Translations under genes and position numbers: made by a program | The notes under the pieces: generated by a model | What the model was told of the DNA's origin: nothing | What the model saw: the letters and a program-made list of their open reading frames with translations, nothing else | Databases searched by the model: none | Shown here: one piece after another, positions 26,160 through 39,507 of the stretch | Layout: every line of letters begins with the position of its first letter | Position numbering within the stretch: the first letter of the stretch is position 1 | Assembly: GCA_900618425.1 (NCBI GenBank) | Contig: UZAN01039561.1 | Coordinates: 49,732-113,731 of the forward strand | From: Echinostoma caproni | Lineage: Eukaryota > Platyhelminthes > Trematoda > Plagiorchiida > Echinostomatidae | Length of the DNA stretch: 64,000 nucleotides | Direction: 5' to 3'

Positions 26160-29100
26160 GCCTGTCTTCCCGGGAAGCCTTTGTGTGACTGCGGCCCCTT
26201 TCCTGAATGTTCACTGTACATTTTCATATACAAAAAATAAAAAAGGAAGTAAAAAGACATTTGTTTACATTATTTATCTATTTAAACATTTCCCAGCTAT
26301 AATTAACTACAACAGGGACATAATCGACTCCATATTCAAAGTATTCAGAGAAACCGGAAGTGAAGTGAGTTGTAGTACGCACTGAAACGACTCTGAGGTA
26401 CTCATAAGAGACCCTTCACTGATGTTGGTGTCTTGCTAATTTGGTGTTACTTTACTAATTTGGGCAGTTTTTCTTCAATTTCAAAACCACGTCAAACACA
26501 TTTTCACTTGGTTCAACATCATCATTTAAGGAATTGACACTTTTGACGGGGATAGACAATCAGTCGCTCGGAATTTATCTATATCTTCAGCTGTGTTTGT
26601 AAAATTAACCTATGTTTCCCGACTGGCGATACAGCTGTTCCAGCAAACATTAACGGCACTGTTCATTCGGACTTAGACACGGTATAAAAGGTTGCACAGG
26701 AAGAGTAATTCTCGCTCACCTAGCAAACTCAGGTCGCCAAGAGTAGCCAAAATTAGCCTTCAAAATTTTCCTATCGAATTCCTTCCCACTTATCTTAATC
26801 GTTGCGGCTTCACAAACTAGCTAATACAGAAACGATCGACCTTCGTTCTTTATCCACTTGCCATGACCAAAGATCGATCGTAGGGATGAAGCACTACAAT
26901 CTGATCTCAGAGTTGTGGTGACCTGGTGGTGTGAAATATGTTACACCATGTTACACCTCATATCCTTCTCCCTCTCAATCAATCGTTGCGACTTTGTTTA
27001 TCCCCTTTTAGCACGTAATTTTGTTGTGATTATTACAGACAAGAAGATGAATAAATGAAAATAAATGTTCACACCAGAATGTCACAATGGGCTTTGTTCT
27101 GAAATCTAAATGTTTGTTTGTTCTGTGTGGTTCAAGCACTTGTGCTTCTTTATCCTAACACAGGTCCCGTTTCGGGATCATATTTGGTAACTTGCTCAAA
27201 GGTTTTGTCCGTAGTCACACTGTTATCAACACTGACCCTGGAAAATACCTTGAAGTTATCTCGTCACCTAAATGGGCTGAAAAGTTTTCTCTCAGGGTTT
27301 GTGAAATTTCAAACTTTGAAATCTTGCTGACAGAATGAATGTGAGCGTTAGATTTTATGACAGATATTATTCTCCCGAAAAAATTCTTTTATTCCGCGCA
27401 GTCTCAATGGAAAAACTTTTTATCCTCATTCTCAGATAGATTCAATCTTTGCACTGCTTCAGTCGTATTTCCAAGACTATTTTAGATGATTTCATCAACT
27501 GTACGTATATTCACACCTACAATAGATTCACCATGCACATCGAATCTGATGTTTACCATTGTCCACACGTTGATCTGAATGAGCTCATCTTGTTTCGATA
27601 CTCCTTCCCGATTTTCCCCATGAATAATGCACCTTACGAACTGATATCTTTACTTCTAAGTTCTTAAATATGCCTATTTTGAAATGAAAGAACACATTTA
27701 GAGGCGAATAAATCTTTTCATTGATTCATCTTCCGGCCTGTACAGATCAAATAAGAAAATGGCATATTGAACGGGGATAGTCATTCAGTCATTCAAAAGT
27801 CACGGTGATTGATTAAACGGGAGAGGAATGGGGGTGGGAGGGGGCGCGGTGCGACGCGTTTCACGCCCCTAGATCATTACAGCATTGCACTCAATCTGTG
27901 ATGCGTCATCCGTGCGATCGATTTTCGGCCACGGTAGTTGAATAGCATGGGCCAATCTCTTCAGTGCTCGTATTATAAATTGAATAGACCCGATATTATA
28001 GTGGATTGAATCGATTATTTGTTACATTTGTTTCATTGCATACATTTGCTTAGTCATTTTTTTATTGCTTTTCTTTGATATACAAGAATAGAACTCTGGG
28101 AATTCATCAAGTCTGAAGTGTATTGTGGTTGGCCTCAATCTGCATCAGTAATTCACCCGCTAACTATTGTCACCTTTCTAAAGTATGCAAAGAATTTGGT
28201 CTTCTATCACAGTGTTTCCACCAACCACGTGTTAGTGAATCTTTCCCCAGTGTTTCCGAAATTCCTTGTAACGAGCAACAGACAAGATCTCGGTCCTACT
28301 CGCGGAGTACTTCAGCACTGTTTTAGATATCTTCTGACAGTGCCGCACTTTGATCTTTCGAACATTGCTCTCTCCGTGTGGAGCCGATTGTCCGGAGCAG
28401 TGGCTTGAAATAAAACTCTTGCCCAGAACCACCTTACTGTTTTAGTGAAGTCTGCAAATGGTATGGTTGTTTGTTACTAAGACTTTCTCTCTCGGTCCTG
28501 GTGAGTTTTGATATCGGACTGCCGTCTTTTAACAGTTCCTCGTCATTGCTTTGGGTCACCGCGTGTATCGCTTTCTATGTTCATTGTGGTGTTGGTCCTT
28601 TATCCACTCTCCTAACAGAAAGATATAACATTCTTATAGTTGCAAGCGCTGTGCAAATAACATAAAACTGTTACTGGTTAAGTTCTTCAACTGAACTGTT
28701 ACATTTTACATTTAATTTAATGGATGAAAATCTTAATCCAAATGTTCTTTGAGCGAGTTGTTTTGATTGCTTTTCAGATTCATAGGCAAAAATGTTGAAG
28801 TTTGACAATAAGTTGTTTGTCAGTTATTTGTTTTCAGTGTCTTTAACTATTAACGTGATGTCTGTTCATGTTATTCAACCTTATCCTTGCAGAAATGACT
28901 ACATAATCAGTAGAAATTTCCCTCTTGGAATTGGCAATCAATATTGTCTCCATTGAATTCTTCAAAGGACTCGTATTTGGATGTGAGACTTCCAAGATAC
29001 GATAAAATACCAATGGTGTATCAAGATTTCATCTTCAATAATTCAAGGAATTGCCGGCAGATATATTGGTGTAAAATTTGTCGATAACGGCAATTCACAG

Positions 29101-30858
29101 TAGATAATAGACTATGGATAGCACCACATATTGTATTGTATTTTATTGAGTAATTTTTAACGTATAAAATAATCAGGTTGCTGCTCCAATTGATTCATTT
29201 TGTGTATGTATTGTGCCACAGACGAACGAATCCAAATCCATTTGTTTTGCTTGGTTTACGTTAAATTTTTATATATTTCCAGAAAAACCAATGAAAATTT
29301 CTCAGAGTTTTATGATACTTTGAAATTTATATGCAGTAACGTTGAACATCACATTGATCTATCTTTATCTCTACATTTATTTAAAAAATACTCTTCCTAA
29401 TGAATCCCAATGTACGAAATCATCTATATGTAAATTTGGAACTGACATCCAGAAATCTAAAATATTATGACACATCAGTTCGATTCCATTTCCTAGGTTT
29501 ATGAACAGCCTTTGTACGTTATGGGAAAAGAATTCAGATTCCGTCAAAGAAAATCAATTGACGCATTAAATTCATCAAATTCATTAAATTTCATCGGCGT
29601 GTCAAAGATATATTCGGCAGTATGTACTTTATACTTTATACTGTTGCTGTTTTAACTGATACTTGCCGTCAAATATCATAAACGCTTTTAAACAAATTAT
29701 CAGATTAAATTTAGTGTAAATTAGAAAATCGATCTAAACACCCGTGGGTTACTGATTAATCTTGGAGTGTAATGTACAGCGTGATATACAACGATGGATG
29801 TATAGCTAATAAAACGGATGCAGTAGTGATTAAGCATTGGTGATTTGGTTACACTATCTCAGCTAGTGGACAATGTAATAGTTTATTGAATGACAATCTT
29901 CAGAAATGCAATGAACTAATTATTGCTCATAATAATCGCTTCCTTTGAGATTCGAAATCAGGAACTTTTAATCGCTCCTCTAACGTGTGACAGTACCGCT
30001 TTTAAGAAAATATTTTCTAGCTATGCAGTGTATATTTAGGGACTTTAATACTATTTTCATGTGAATCAGAAGTCACCAAAACAATTCATAAGCGTCTAAA
30101 ACTCAGTATTTAATTATCTGATCGGTGAACAACAGTATGCATTCGTACATTTATAATGTGATCTATTTGACTTATTGACCCTGCTGCATAACTATCCCGG
30201 CACATGGTTCTCCGACGTTTTAGTACAAAAAAACAATAGTAAAATAGTGTTTCTTTTATTTTTGCATATTGCTCAATTCAAATTATCGTAATGTTGTTCT
30301 GCAAACGAAATAATGTACTAGAAGCAAAACAATACAGGCAACGTCCTCCTTGAATAGATAAAATGGATCGTTAGTTTTTTCCTGCGCAATGCCTCATTTT
30401 TCTTGTTCACAGGAAAATAATCACCTGCTAAAAGCTGCACCCCTTCTGATTGATTGGAATGTAATTCAATGAATGACTAATGTTTCGAACGCAGCCTATT
30501 AATTCATCTCATTATATAATTATTTTATCTCTCCCTTCATTTCTGTTGCTTTTTCGTTATACGTCTGCACTACATTATTCCTCTCTTCTATCCATTCACT
30601 GCACATGTTGTCCATAAAGGCACTGTAGTAATTTGCTACTCAACCACGCAGATTGAATTAGCAAAATTTAATTACCTTCTCAGAATCGCAAAGCCCACAC
30701 AAATGTAGTTCAATCTATATGCTGTAGAGTGTCATGAAAATCGAGTAGGTATTTCTTGTCCTTCTCTTTACCATCCTCGTTTCGATTTGTTCCAATAAAC
30801 TCAATGGTGTATATGATCCGAATTGAAGAATTGAGTGCTCGCTCCCGAGCGTACCTAA

Positions 30859-30873
30859 ACACACACACACACA
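30859..30873. repeat. (AC)n microsatellite
   Basis: Short AC dinucleotide run, directly visible. Confidence 0.9.
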
Positions 30874-31650
30874 GTCAAACATGAACTCACACACGCAGAA
30901 ATGATCTACTTGCTATGACGTGAATATCATAACAACAATAACTCACCTGTCCAATGGGAGGATATAAGTCAACTTGGCAATCGATGACCTATGGACGCAC
31001 AATCGAACACAATTAAGTTAATCTGTTCGCATTTTCGGCTTATAGGATGAGGTGCTCCGGCCGCATTGAGTCTGAGATCTCTCAAGAGTTGTGTAAAAGC
31101 AATGACTCTGTATCACGTTTGATCAACAATGATGTTTACCATTTGTACATTTGAGTATGCTTTCCTTCGATAGTGCAAAACCTGATAAACTTGATTTTAG
31201 CAATATTTCAAACCATGCTCGTTTTAGCTAGATTCATAAAGAAAACAATAATGAACGTGATCGCTTATACATTTTTATAGCAAAACATGGCTTACTCGAT
31301 TTTTGAGCGGTTTTGACCATGGTCTCATTGCCTTGCATTTTACGGTTCAACACCCACAGTCGAATTCCTCGATTATTCTCCAATTTAACACAACCCTCAT
31401 TCTGACTGTTACTTTTGGGACTTTCTATAATAAATTAAATGGATACAAAAGGTTTTTTGTATCACTAATCATAAATGTCCTGAAAATCGATCAAAGGAAA
31501 CTAACGGGAAGGTCTAAAAAACGGTCTAGTAAGTAATAGAAAATCCATCTTCAACACAAATAGATTTCTTTGATACTGTTTACATGTTTGAACAATGTTT
31601 TCTCGCCTATGTTCCACACAGTTAGTTATTTTCCTATTAACTTATAAATT

Positions 31651-31685
31651 ATAACTTAACTTAACTTAACTTATAACTTATAACT
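31651..31685. repeat. Short tandem repeat of TAACT units
   Basis: Several TTAAC/TTATAAC units follow one another. This is simple tandem sequence; it does not match a known telomere motif. Confidence 0.8.
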
Positions 31686-33919
31686 GCTTGAAAAGGAGAT
31701 ACATTCCTGTGGTGGTTGTGAATTTCTATGAGGATTCCAATTATAGGATTTATTCTTTCGAATAGCACAACAATTCATTGGATGGCCCAAATTAAGGGGC
31801 AGTGTGAGGTTCGGAATCGACGACGAAGTTCAAGTGTCAAACAGTGCACGCCCCTCACACCGTTCTCTGAAATGAGAACTTGCATACTGTAGTTCCTGAT
31901 GCCAGTCAATGGCTCATTAAAAAGGTGATCATGGCCATGCAAATCAAGTATAATAACGTCAACAAAGACTAGTGTATTCCATTGATCAGTTTGTCTGATG
32001 TTCCATCCTGTTCATCAAAAGCGTTCATGCAAGCCAGCTGTCGTCTATCATGGTTAGCTTGGCAGCTTTCAGTACAGATGATGTGGTGTAGATTGTACTT
32101 GTTCCTGTTCACCTCTGAATTTAAAATGAAAATGTTAGTCTGCAAGTGTTCTTTCTACAGATTTCCTATGCCATGAGTTGGATGATAGCTTTATACGCGC
32201 TGCAGCCGGTTTCATGGCTCCGTCTTTTAGCGTGTCACAGTTGTACGTGAGCTTGAAGGTACGCGCATGCTGTTGACCCGTTTAAAAAATTAGTTTCCAG
32301 CCCATCAAAATTTGCACAGTTTTGTTAGTGGCCATTTGAACAGCAGTCATCTGTTTGAAAAATAATTATTTAGTTTGCAACACCTGCTCAATAGTAAATC
32401 AACTTAAAATTATTCCGTGGTTACTTGTGCTACATATTTCCTCATTCGCACGGGAAGGATGTTGCAGATCACTTGCATTATGAGAAAGTTGTGACAGATA
32501 ACAAGTCAGCATTTCGTGATTCGGTAGATTTGAAACAGTCAGGAATTTGACTAATGCCAACTTTCTTCGTATCAAGATGAAATGATGTCAGGCTGTCGCC
32601 TTTGAATATTCATGTATAACGGTACCTTATAGTTGTGATTAACTAGTCTTGTTGCACAACCCTGGTTTTTAGCAGTTTCCGGAAAAAGTTCAATAGTCTA
32701 TCTGTGTAATTAACTAAACCAATCAATGAATCAATCATTCAGGAGACAAAGTAATCAATACAATGGACGGTCTGAGTTTATTCATATCCCTTGGGAATGG
32801 ATGTTTCTAGACCGATGCAGCCTTGTTGACTGAATTGGTGCGCTAATCTGCTCATCCCAATTGGTAGGGAGGGGGTTGAGGAGAAAACAGCAAGAATTAC
32901 AACGACAAAAAAACAGAGTCGACGTTTTGTTCACACACTCTCGTTTTATTTGACAAAGTTCTTAGATCGGAGAATAAAAATTATCTGAACTCATGATTGG
33001 ATGAACATTTCAAGCTAGGATGTAAAATGTTTTCATTTAAACTGCCGAACTGCACAAGTTGTGCAAACATTACACGATAAAAAGAACAGGAATTATAAAT
33101 TCATTCAAAAATCAACAGTTCTAAAACGTTATTCATTGAGCTGGGGACAGTTGTCATTCCTTGTGAAACTTAACTGAACAGTCGATAACAACGACATTAT
33201 TCAGTGAAAAACAGTCATTAGATGTACGATATACCCGAACATAAAGCTACACAGTATTGCGCCCACACTTTTGTGAGAGTTCAATCTCTAGACACGACGT
33301 AAATGCATTCGGTTTGTTTGGCATTAATAGGTAACCAGAACGGGAAGTAACACACTAACATTTAAATCGATTTCTCCGGTTTCTGAAAGGTATGGAAAAA
33401 CAAGGAACATATCAGTTTAGAATTCCGTGACCACAAATGATGCTTCTTGTGAGATTTGGCAACTACTATATCTTGGGAGTTACGCCATATTTGGTTTGAT
33501 GATATGGTAAGGTTCGTCTTGTAATGACCGAATGAAGCATGGTCTGGAAAGCCAGGAAACAATGGACAGCTTTTTTGACCCAGTTGAGTCTGATAAGCAA
33601 TACAAATCCATCAACTCAATAGGTAGAATGCAAATATATTACCTACTCGGCCATCCACCAGCTGATGAGATCGTTTTTCAATTTGGCTTTGCTTAATATA
33701 GAAAAACCGATCTTTGGAAGCCTTACGTGGGCATCACACCTCAATCGACTCAGCTTTAGGCTGCAGGGTTATTACTCGGTTTGTAAACATCCGAACGGGA
33801 TCACATGTTGCATGAAAATAGTGGTCTTTCTGTTGATTTATGTTGAATTCGTCATATACAGAATGAACAAATCGTAAACGGAAAAGCCAGACAGAAGTGG
33901 ACAGCTGTTCCAACCTGTC

Positions 33920-33995
33920 CGTGTTTGTGGCCTAGTGTGTAGTAAGCTTGCGGTCTACCTGAGAGGTCCCTGTTTCGATCTCCAGTTAGATCCAT
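33920..33995 (+). repeat. tRNA-like fragment (SINE-like)
   Basis: An A-box-like GTGGCCTAGTGTGTAG is followed about 30 bases later by a B-box-like GTTTCGATCTC, the order and spacing of the two internal polymerase III promoter elements. Stems are not intact. Interpreted as a decayed tRNA-derived repeat. Confidence 0.4.
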
Positions 33996-36430
33996 GGATT
34001 CACAATGCTGATGTGACTCAATCAGTTCAAAAACGCTGTCGCGTTATTCCCTATTGTTATAGTTCGCGTTTCATTTGCCTCGTGCAGGATGTACTTTACC
34101 ACGTGATATTATTAAATTCTTCCTTGGTGCCTCGGATACAACTCAGGAATTTAACAATTTGTAAATTAGACAAAATATTGAACGTTTTTATGTGGACGAA
34201 ATCAGTACTGTAATCTGTGTTGTAACGGTGATCACCAAAATTGAAAACGAGCGATGTAATTTGCTCTAGGATTTCGATGAAAATCTACTTTTAACATAAC
34301 ATAGGTTGCTGTATTTTCTAAAATCTTTTACCAATAGAAAAATTGCATGGTCAGTGTGAGTAAGGGAGACGTTAGAAATTCTACAGGCAAATGCAAACAA
34401 AATTAACTCTAAATTAATTCAGCCCTCTGAATAGAAAATAATTATTGGTAAGGTATAGTTCATCGACTGTATGCATTTGATAATGTAGAACAACAATGTT
34501 TTGCTTACCTGTAGCCAGCACAATCAATGATATTTCATTATAACTCTAAAATTATTTTAAGTGAGAAGATCAAGTTTATTCTCAAACATAATCAAACTCC
34601 GAAAACTGAAACTTAAGAGAGTGAAAAATGTCACACAAACAAATAAACTTCTTCCAACTCCATATTTTTTCCCATCGCCGACTGATTTAAAATGGCAACT
34701 TTTCATGTGCTATTCTTGAATTCCTCCAACATTGATATTACGTAGGCGAGAGCCGATCAATATGTCATTTTATCACCCGGTGGCTGTGAAGGGTTACAGG
34801 GCTTCGCTCAGCTTAGCCGGCGGACGGTGATAATTGGGAACTTGCGAGGGTCGGCATGGATGGATAGTTATTACTCCACTGTATAAATAGTCAAAAAGAT
34901 CAGCAGTAGTATTCCAGGAGGCTTTGGGTTTTCGCTTCTGTCCGTATTTTGAAGGGCGTAATTACGACACGCAGCTGGAAAAGCCTTTCAGTATTATCCT
35001 GTAGGTGGAATTAGACGTGCGGGGGCATGCGGTGCAAGGTGAATGTGAAGGGTACAGTGGCTCAGGGAATTACACCTTCCATTGTTCTTCATGGGTTCAT
35101 TTATGACGTACTCTTGCGTAGAAAAGAGCAGCTTAGAATCAGCACCACGGTTGGTTGACCGCAACAGAAAGTGACTGGAGCCATACATGCATAAAATCAT
35201 GTTAGTAGTAGAATCACAACCCAGAACACCAGTGGAAGTTTCACATGGATGTGAAAAGGTTCCCTCACAGTAACTTAGTATACTTAAGATACTCGTGGAA
35301 GGTCGCTCATCGTGAGAATGCTCATGTGCTGACTGCGGCTATGTTCATTTGTCCTTTTATTTACTGCTTACTTTGTGTGCATCGCAGGTATATCTATGGT
35401 TATGACATATTTTTGTAATTTATGAAACACGATTCCAACCATTACAAACAAGCATTTTCATATGTCTATTTCTCTGATGTGGACAGGTACCTTTATATCA
35501 GGGTTATTAGTCGATGGAATGAATTGTTCACACTTCTGTTGTACAGAAGAATGCATATTAAGTTATAGAAGAAAACAAAGTCAGCACGAAAATCCTTAAA
35601 GATATCACATTTTTGCCTTTGTGCAATTGAGATTCAAAACTGAGCTGTGTGCCCTGAAATATTTTTTTCGAAACCATACTTGCATAGCCGTAATAGTATC
35701 AGTATCAGAGGTCACCGGATAACCTTTTGATTGAATATCCTCAGGGCAGTTCAACCCAGAAAACGAATATTGATGCCGAGTGTTGTGTATTGATTGCAGT
35801 GATTCCGTGGAAAATATTTTTTGCTAAAAGCGATGTCCTATGAGTTCTCCTCAGTCTCACTTTGGAATCTATCGCGGACGCACTTCTCCACACATTTTCA
35901 GTGTCTAATTACTACAACAGCAGTAGAAGCTTCATTCTTCACCGTAGAGTAGGAATCATTTTGTCCAGATAAGCGAACTGTCTAACTTTGTATTTTGGTT
36001 TTCTCCTGTGCATATACATAAAAACCTCGGTGAAATAAAACTTGCGGGGGAAATTGTTTTCCAGATTCAAAGTGTAAACAGTTTTGGTTTCTTGCTTCAC
36101 GTTTTGTTCTTAGGTACACGCATAATGCAATAAATTGGGAAACTGTGTAAGGTATTACTGGGGTTTTTGTGCTGAGTTTTGCTCCAGTTCAACTGTCTAT
36201 TTGCAGTTCACAGATGGTTCCAATGATGGAATATTTAATAGTTTCATTAGCGATAGGGGACGGCAGCGGCTGAGCTGATGCGTTCACAATTCTTGGTTGA
36301 GCATCCAAGAAGAAGCAGGAAAAAAGGAGAATGCACTGTTTACACAACTGGGAACATTTGTGGTTCCAAGGCCGTCCAAAATCAAGCATCACTTACTACA
36401 AGCTTGAAAAGTAATATGCTCACATAGATT
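33996..36430. other. Non-coding stretch
   Basis: No supported gene or repeat. The minus frames near 34994-35200 and 36189-36392 have no recognisable content. Confidence 0.4.
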
Positions 36431-36433
36431 CAT

Positions 36434-36528
36434 AAATATATATACTGCAATATGTAGTACATGAATGACTGCATATGAGGTTATTGTGACGAATATATAT
36501 TTGATAATAAGTAGTATGTGAATGACTG
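36434..36528. repeat. Start of a ~57-bp tandem repeat at the gap edge
   Basis: Two diverged units end in the same motif, TGAATGACTG, at 36471 and 36528. Each is preceded by an AATATATAT run and a TAGTA core. The period is about 57 bp and the second unit runs to within 30 bp of the N gap, so the missing sequence may be more of this array. Confidence 0.55.
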
Positions 36529-36556
36529 AACAAATTTCCCGGGAAGCACACGAAGC

Positions 36557-37448
36557 NNNNNNNNNNNNNNNNNNNNNNNNNNNNNNNNNNNNNNNNNNNN
36601 NNNNNNNNNNNNNNNNNNNNNNNNNNNNNNNNNNNNNNNNNNNNNNNNNNNNNNNNNNNNNNNNNNNNNNNNNNNNNNNNNNNNNNNNNNNNNNNNNNNN
36701 NNNNNNNNNNNNNNNNNNNNNNNNNNNNNNNNNNNNNNNNNNNNNNNNNNNNNNNNNNNNNNNNNNNNNNNNNNNNNNNNNNNNNNNNNNNNNNNNNNNN
36801 NNNNNNNNNNNNNNNNNNNNNNNNNNNNNNNNNNNNNNNNNNNNNNNNNNNNNNNNNNNNNNNNNNNNNNNNNNNNNNNNNNNNNNNNNNNNNNNNNNNN
36901 NNNNNNNNNNNNNNNNNNNNNNNNNNNNNNNNNNNNNNNNNNNNNNNNNNNNNNNNNNNNNNNNNNNNNNNNNNNNNNNNNNNNNNNNNNNNNNNNNNNN
37001 NNNNNNNNNNNNNNNNNNNNNNNNNNNNNNNNNNNNNNNNNNNNNNNNNNNNNNNNNNNNNNNNNNNNNNNNNNNNNNNNNNNNNNNNNNNNNNNNNNNN
37101 NNNNNNNNNNNNNNNNNNNNNNNNNNNNNNNNNNNNNNNNNNNNNNNNNNNNNNNNNNNNNNNNNNNNNNNNNNNNNNNNNNNNNNNNNNNNNNNNNNNN
37201 NNNNNNNNNNNNNNNNNNNNNNNNNNNNNNNNNNNNNNNNNNNNNNNNNNNNNNNNNNNNNNNNNNNNNNNNNNNNNNNNNNNNNNNNNNNNNNNNNNNN
37301 NNNNNNNNNNNNNNNNNNNNNNNNNNNNNNNNNNNNNNNNNNNNNNNNNNNNNNNNNNNNNNNNNNNNNNNNNNNNNNNNNNNNNNNNNNNNNNNNNNNN
37401 NNNNNNNNNNNNNNNNNNNNNNNNNNNNNNNNNNNNNNNNNNNNNNNN
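36557..37448. other. Assembly gap (892 N)
   Basis: Unknown sequence. Any open frame reported across this block is an artefact of translating N. A homopolymer G run (ten G) lies just right of the gap at about 37464-37473, which may have contributed to the assembly break. Confidence 0.98.
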
Positions 37449-37632
37449 ACTACAAAATGGAACGGGGGGGGGGAAGGACAGTGACACCTACGAGGACAGC
37501 GCAACGCTGGCCACGAATAAGGCCTGTTTACATAAACCTGTTTGCATCTTCGAATGACAATTGCCTCAGCGAACTGCAGTAGATGGCTACCCTTCAAGAC
37601 ACATAAGAGGTCCTTAAATTTGCCATACGTCG

Positions 37633-37797
37633 GGATTGTGAAAAGTTCAGCATTCTCAGTGGGTTTCGAACCCACGCATGGATGCCGCCTACAGTTTTGT
37701 ACAGCGCATGCTCTACCAACTGAGCTAAGAGATCACACCAAAAGCACTGATCTTTACACATTTAAAATTTCGAACAATTAACCTTGCCTTCGGTAGA
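37633..37797 (-). repeat. tRNA-derived SINE-like repeat, copy A
   Basis: On the minus strand the core (37651-37738) carries A box TTAGCTCAGTTGGTAGAG and B box GTGGGTTCGAAACCCAC. It reads in translation as SVGFEPTHGCRLQF, a peptide familiar from spurious fluke protein predictions. Similarity to copy B extends beyond the tRNA-like core on both sides: AGATCAGTGC-type sequence upstream and TGAAC-TTTCACAATC downstream. The unit is therefore a longer repeat with a tRNA-derived head. The acceptor stem has mismatches, so a working tRNA is unlikely. Confidence 0.7.
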
Positions 37798-37885
37798 CTC
37801 CGGTGAATTCTAAGGAAAATTTGTCGGGGCAGTCAGCTGACATGCTAACTGGTTGGTGCCGTGTGCTTTTATAATTTGGATGGGT

Positions 37886-38030
37886 AATTCGAATGTTAAC
37901 AGATCAGTGCAATTGGTGTGGCCTCGTAGCTCAGCTGGGAGAGTGTGCGCTGTACAAAAGTATAGGCGGCGTCCATGCGTGGGTTCGAATCCCACTGAGG
38001 CTACTGAACCTTTCACAATCTGGACATTAA
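37886..38030 (+). repeat. tRNA-derived SINE-like repeat, copy B
   Basis: The core (37920-38003) has a seven-pair acceptor stem with two wobble pairs (GGCCTCG against TGAGGCT). It also has a near-perfect D arm and A box (TAGCTCAGCTGGGAGAG) and a perfect T arm and B box (GTGGGTTCGAATCCCAC). The middle part does not form a normal anticodon arm and is longer than in a standard tRNA. It lies about 180 bp from copy A in opposite orientation. This is the best preserved tRNA-like unit in the window and could still be polymerase III competent, which is inference. Confidence 0.7.
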
Positions 38031-39165
38031 AGAACGTCAATCGGCCAAACAACGATTTGAACAATCCAGTATATGTTGGCGATTGAGCTCGACAAAGCGT
38101 GGATCCGTTGGACGTCAAATTCTTCGCTGCATACTCTAGTCTCTTTGTAAACAATCATCTCTTAGTTCTTCCGACACACTTACTACCGCAAGTACCGCAA
38201 GTAAACACAGGAAGAGGTAACTAAACGGTTGAGTTTGTCTAGATTAGATTCGGTGAGCATTCGCTTTGTGTCGTGCAGTATTATAAGGGAGGCAGCAATG
38301 TACGTTTCAACCCGCACTGTATCCACCGATCATTTTGATCAGTGTTAAAAGGTAGGGTGAACAAACAGCTTTTTTCGATACGGTATCACTCCGTTTCCGT
38401 TTATTCAAAGACGCTGTAAACACACAACGGTAAAGCTATGTCGGGAGTAGCTTGTTACCTCAAAATATACTAAATGATCATACTTTTCCAGAGTAGTGTT
38501 TCTTATTCAATAGAACCCCCGCATTAATTCTCTCATACAAAATTAATGTTAAGGTAGTATAGTTTATACGAATCACAGTTACTTGATGAACTGTCAGTCG
38601 TATGAGACAGTTTTCATGAGCCTCGACAGTCTCATTGATAACTCTGCAAACCATGACAACGGATGCAAATAATAATGAACTTATCATTTTTTTCCAATAA
38701 ATGTGCAATTAAACAACCGAGTTTCAGGAGTGGGGAAATGAAATCAATCAGCTTATTCATTCGGACGATTTGTTTTATTCTGGTTAATAAGTTGTGAAAA
38801 GAATTCCCCATTGTGGATTATGCTTCGTTGAATTGCAGACACTTTTTGGATTTTTGTGTGAGATCGTTTGACGTAAAGCGCTATCATGCACCATTATATT
38901 TTATTTGGTTTGAATGGAAGCTCCTTCGTTAAAGTTTATTATATTACATACATAGACAAATATATAGGGATAGAAAAGGATTGGCAAGTGATGAGGTTTT
39001 TCAACAATTATTACCGCTTCCACTCCGTTTCAAGAACCGATATCCTACTGAATTCAATTTTACGAATTATCCGCCATTAAAATACAACCTCCAGAAGCGC
39101 AAGAAGCATATAAAAAAGTTGGATGTTAGATGGTAGAATGTGACAGTAACCTGAAGTCAACTTAC
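38031..39165. other. Non-coding stretch
   Basis: No supported gene. It follows the SINE-like copy B and precedes the 3' edge of the minus-strand two-exon model. Confidence 0.4.
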
Positions 39166-39507
39166 ACGTTTTAAAACAAGCAATATTACAAGACAAAAAT
39201 AGCCAAAGTGTACGGGTTAATTTCCCTAATGCAGGCGGGTTCACTCCCGAAGAGATTTCAGTATTTAACATGTATTTGAACTTCATAATTTCCCAGTGAT
39301 AAAAAATGTTCAACAAAACTAGAAATCTTTCTTAACCCTGGTTTCTCTTAATTTTGTAAAATTATTGATAGAGGAAAAATTTATATTCGTTCCGGTTAAA
39401 CTTCTTGAATTTCTTATGGTAAATTGTATCTGCAACTTACCAGCACACACCGTCACTAAGTTGATGATATTCCTGTGTCCACCCTTTGGACTTGCAGTTC
39501 CTGACAT
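39166..39507 (-). CDS. Possible 5' exons of an unrecognised minus-strand gene
   Basis: An ATG in a purine-rich context (ACCAAAATGTCA) opens exon 39507-39441, coding for MSGTASPKGGHRNIINLVTV and two further residues, with a GTAAGT donor. A second exon, 39318-39166, joins in phase and also ends at GTAAGT. Together they give about 73 residues with hydrophobic stretches around INLVTVCAVLLNIF and LTRTLWLFLSCNIA, consistent with membrane segments. The two strong donors are the main support; the acceptor at 39319 has a poor pyrimidine tract. No downstream exon could be placed with confidence. The ATG lies about 220 bp past the stop of the other minus-strand model, so it might instead belong to that gene. 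Confidence 0.28.

Larger units (their letters stand above)
26250..33919. other. Long non-coding stretch
   Basis: No supported gene. A perfect TATAAAA at about 26683 has no reading frame or initiator context to support a promoter call. A possible terminal exon at 28213-28326 (acceptor cttctatcacag, 37 residues, Ser/Arg-rich) has no partner. The rest is AT-rich with small microsatellites. Confidence 0.4.

Noticed and set aside
26681..26690. TATAAAA box
   Set aside because: Common by chance in AT-rich DNA; no initiator or reading frame downstream.
28213..28326. Possible Ser/Arg-rich terminal exon after cttctatcacag
   Set aside because: 37 residues only, other frames open over the same bases, no upstream exon.
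31651..31685. TAACT repeats as possible internal telomere tract
   Set aside because: The unit does not match the TTAGGG-type motif usual in flatworms; it is simple tandem sequence.
36389..37675. Very long open frames (320-428 codons) across the first gap
   Set aside because: Almost entirely translated N; only the flanks are real and they do not form a coherent protein.
37542..38154. Frames translating to SVGFEPTHG-type peptides on both strands
   Set aside because: They are translations of tRNA-derived repeats, a known source of false protein predictions, not genes.
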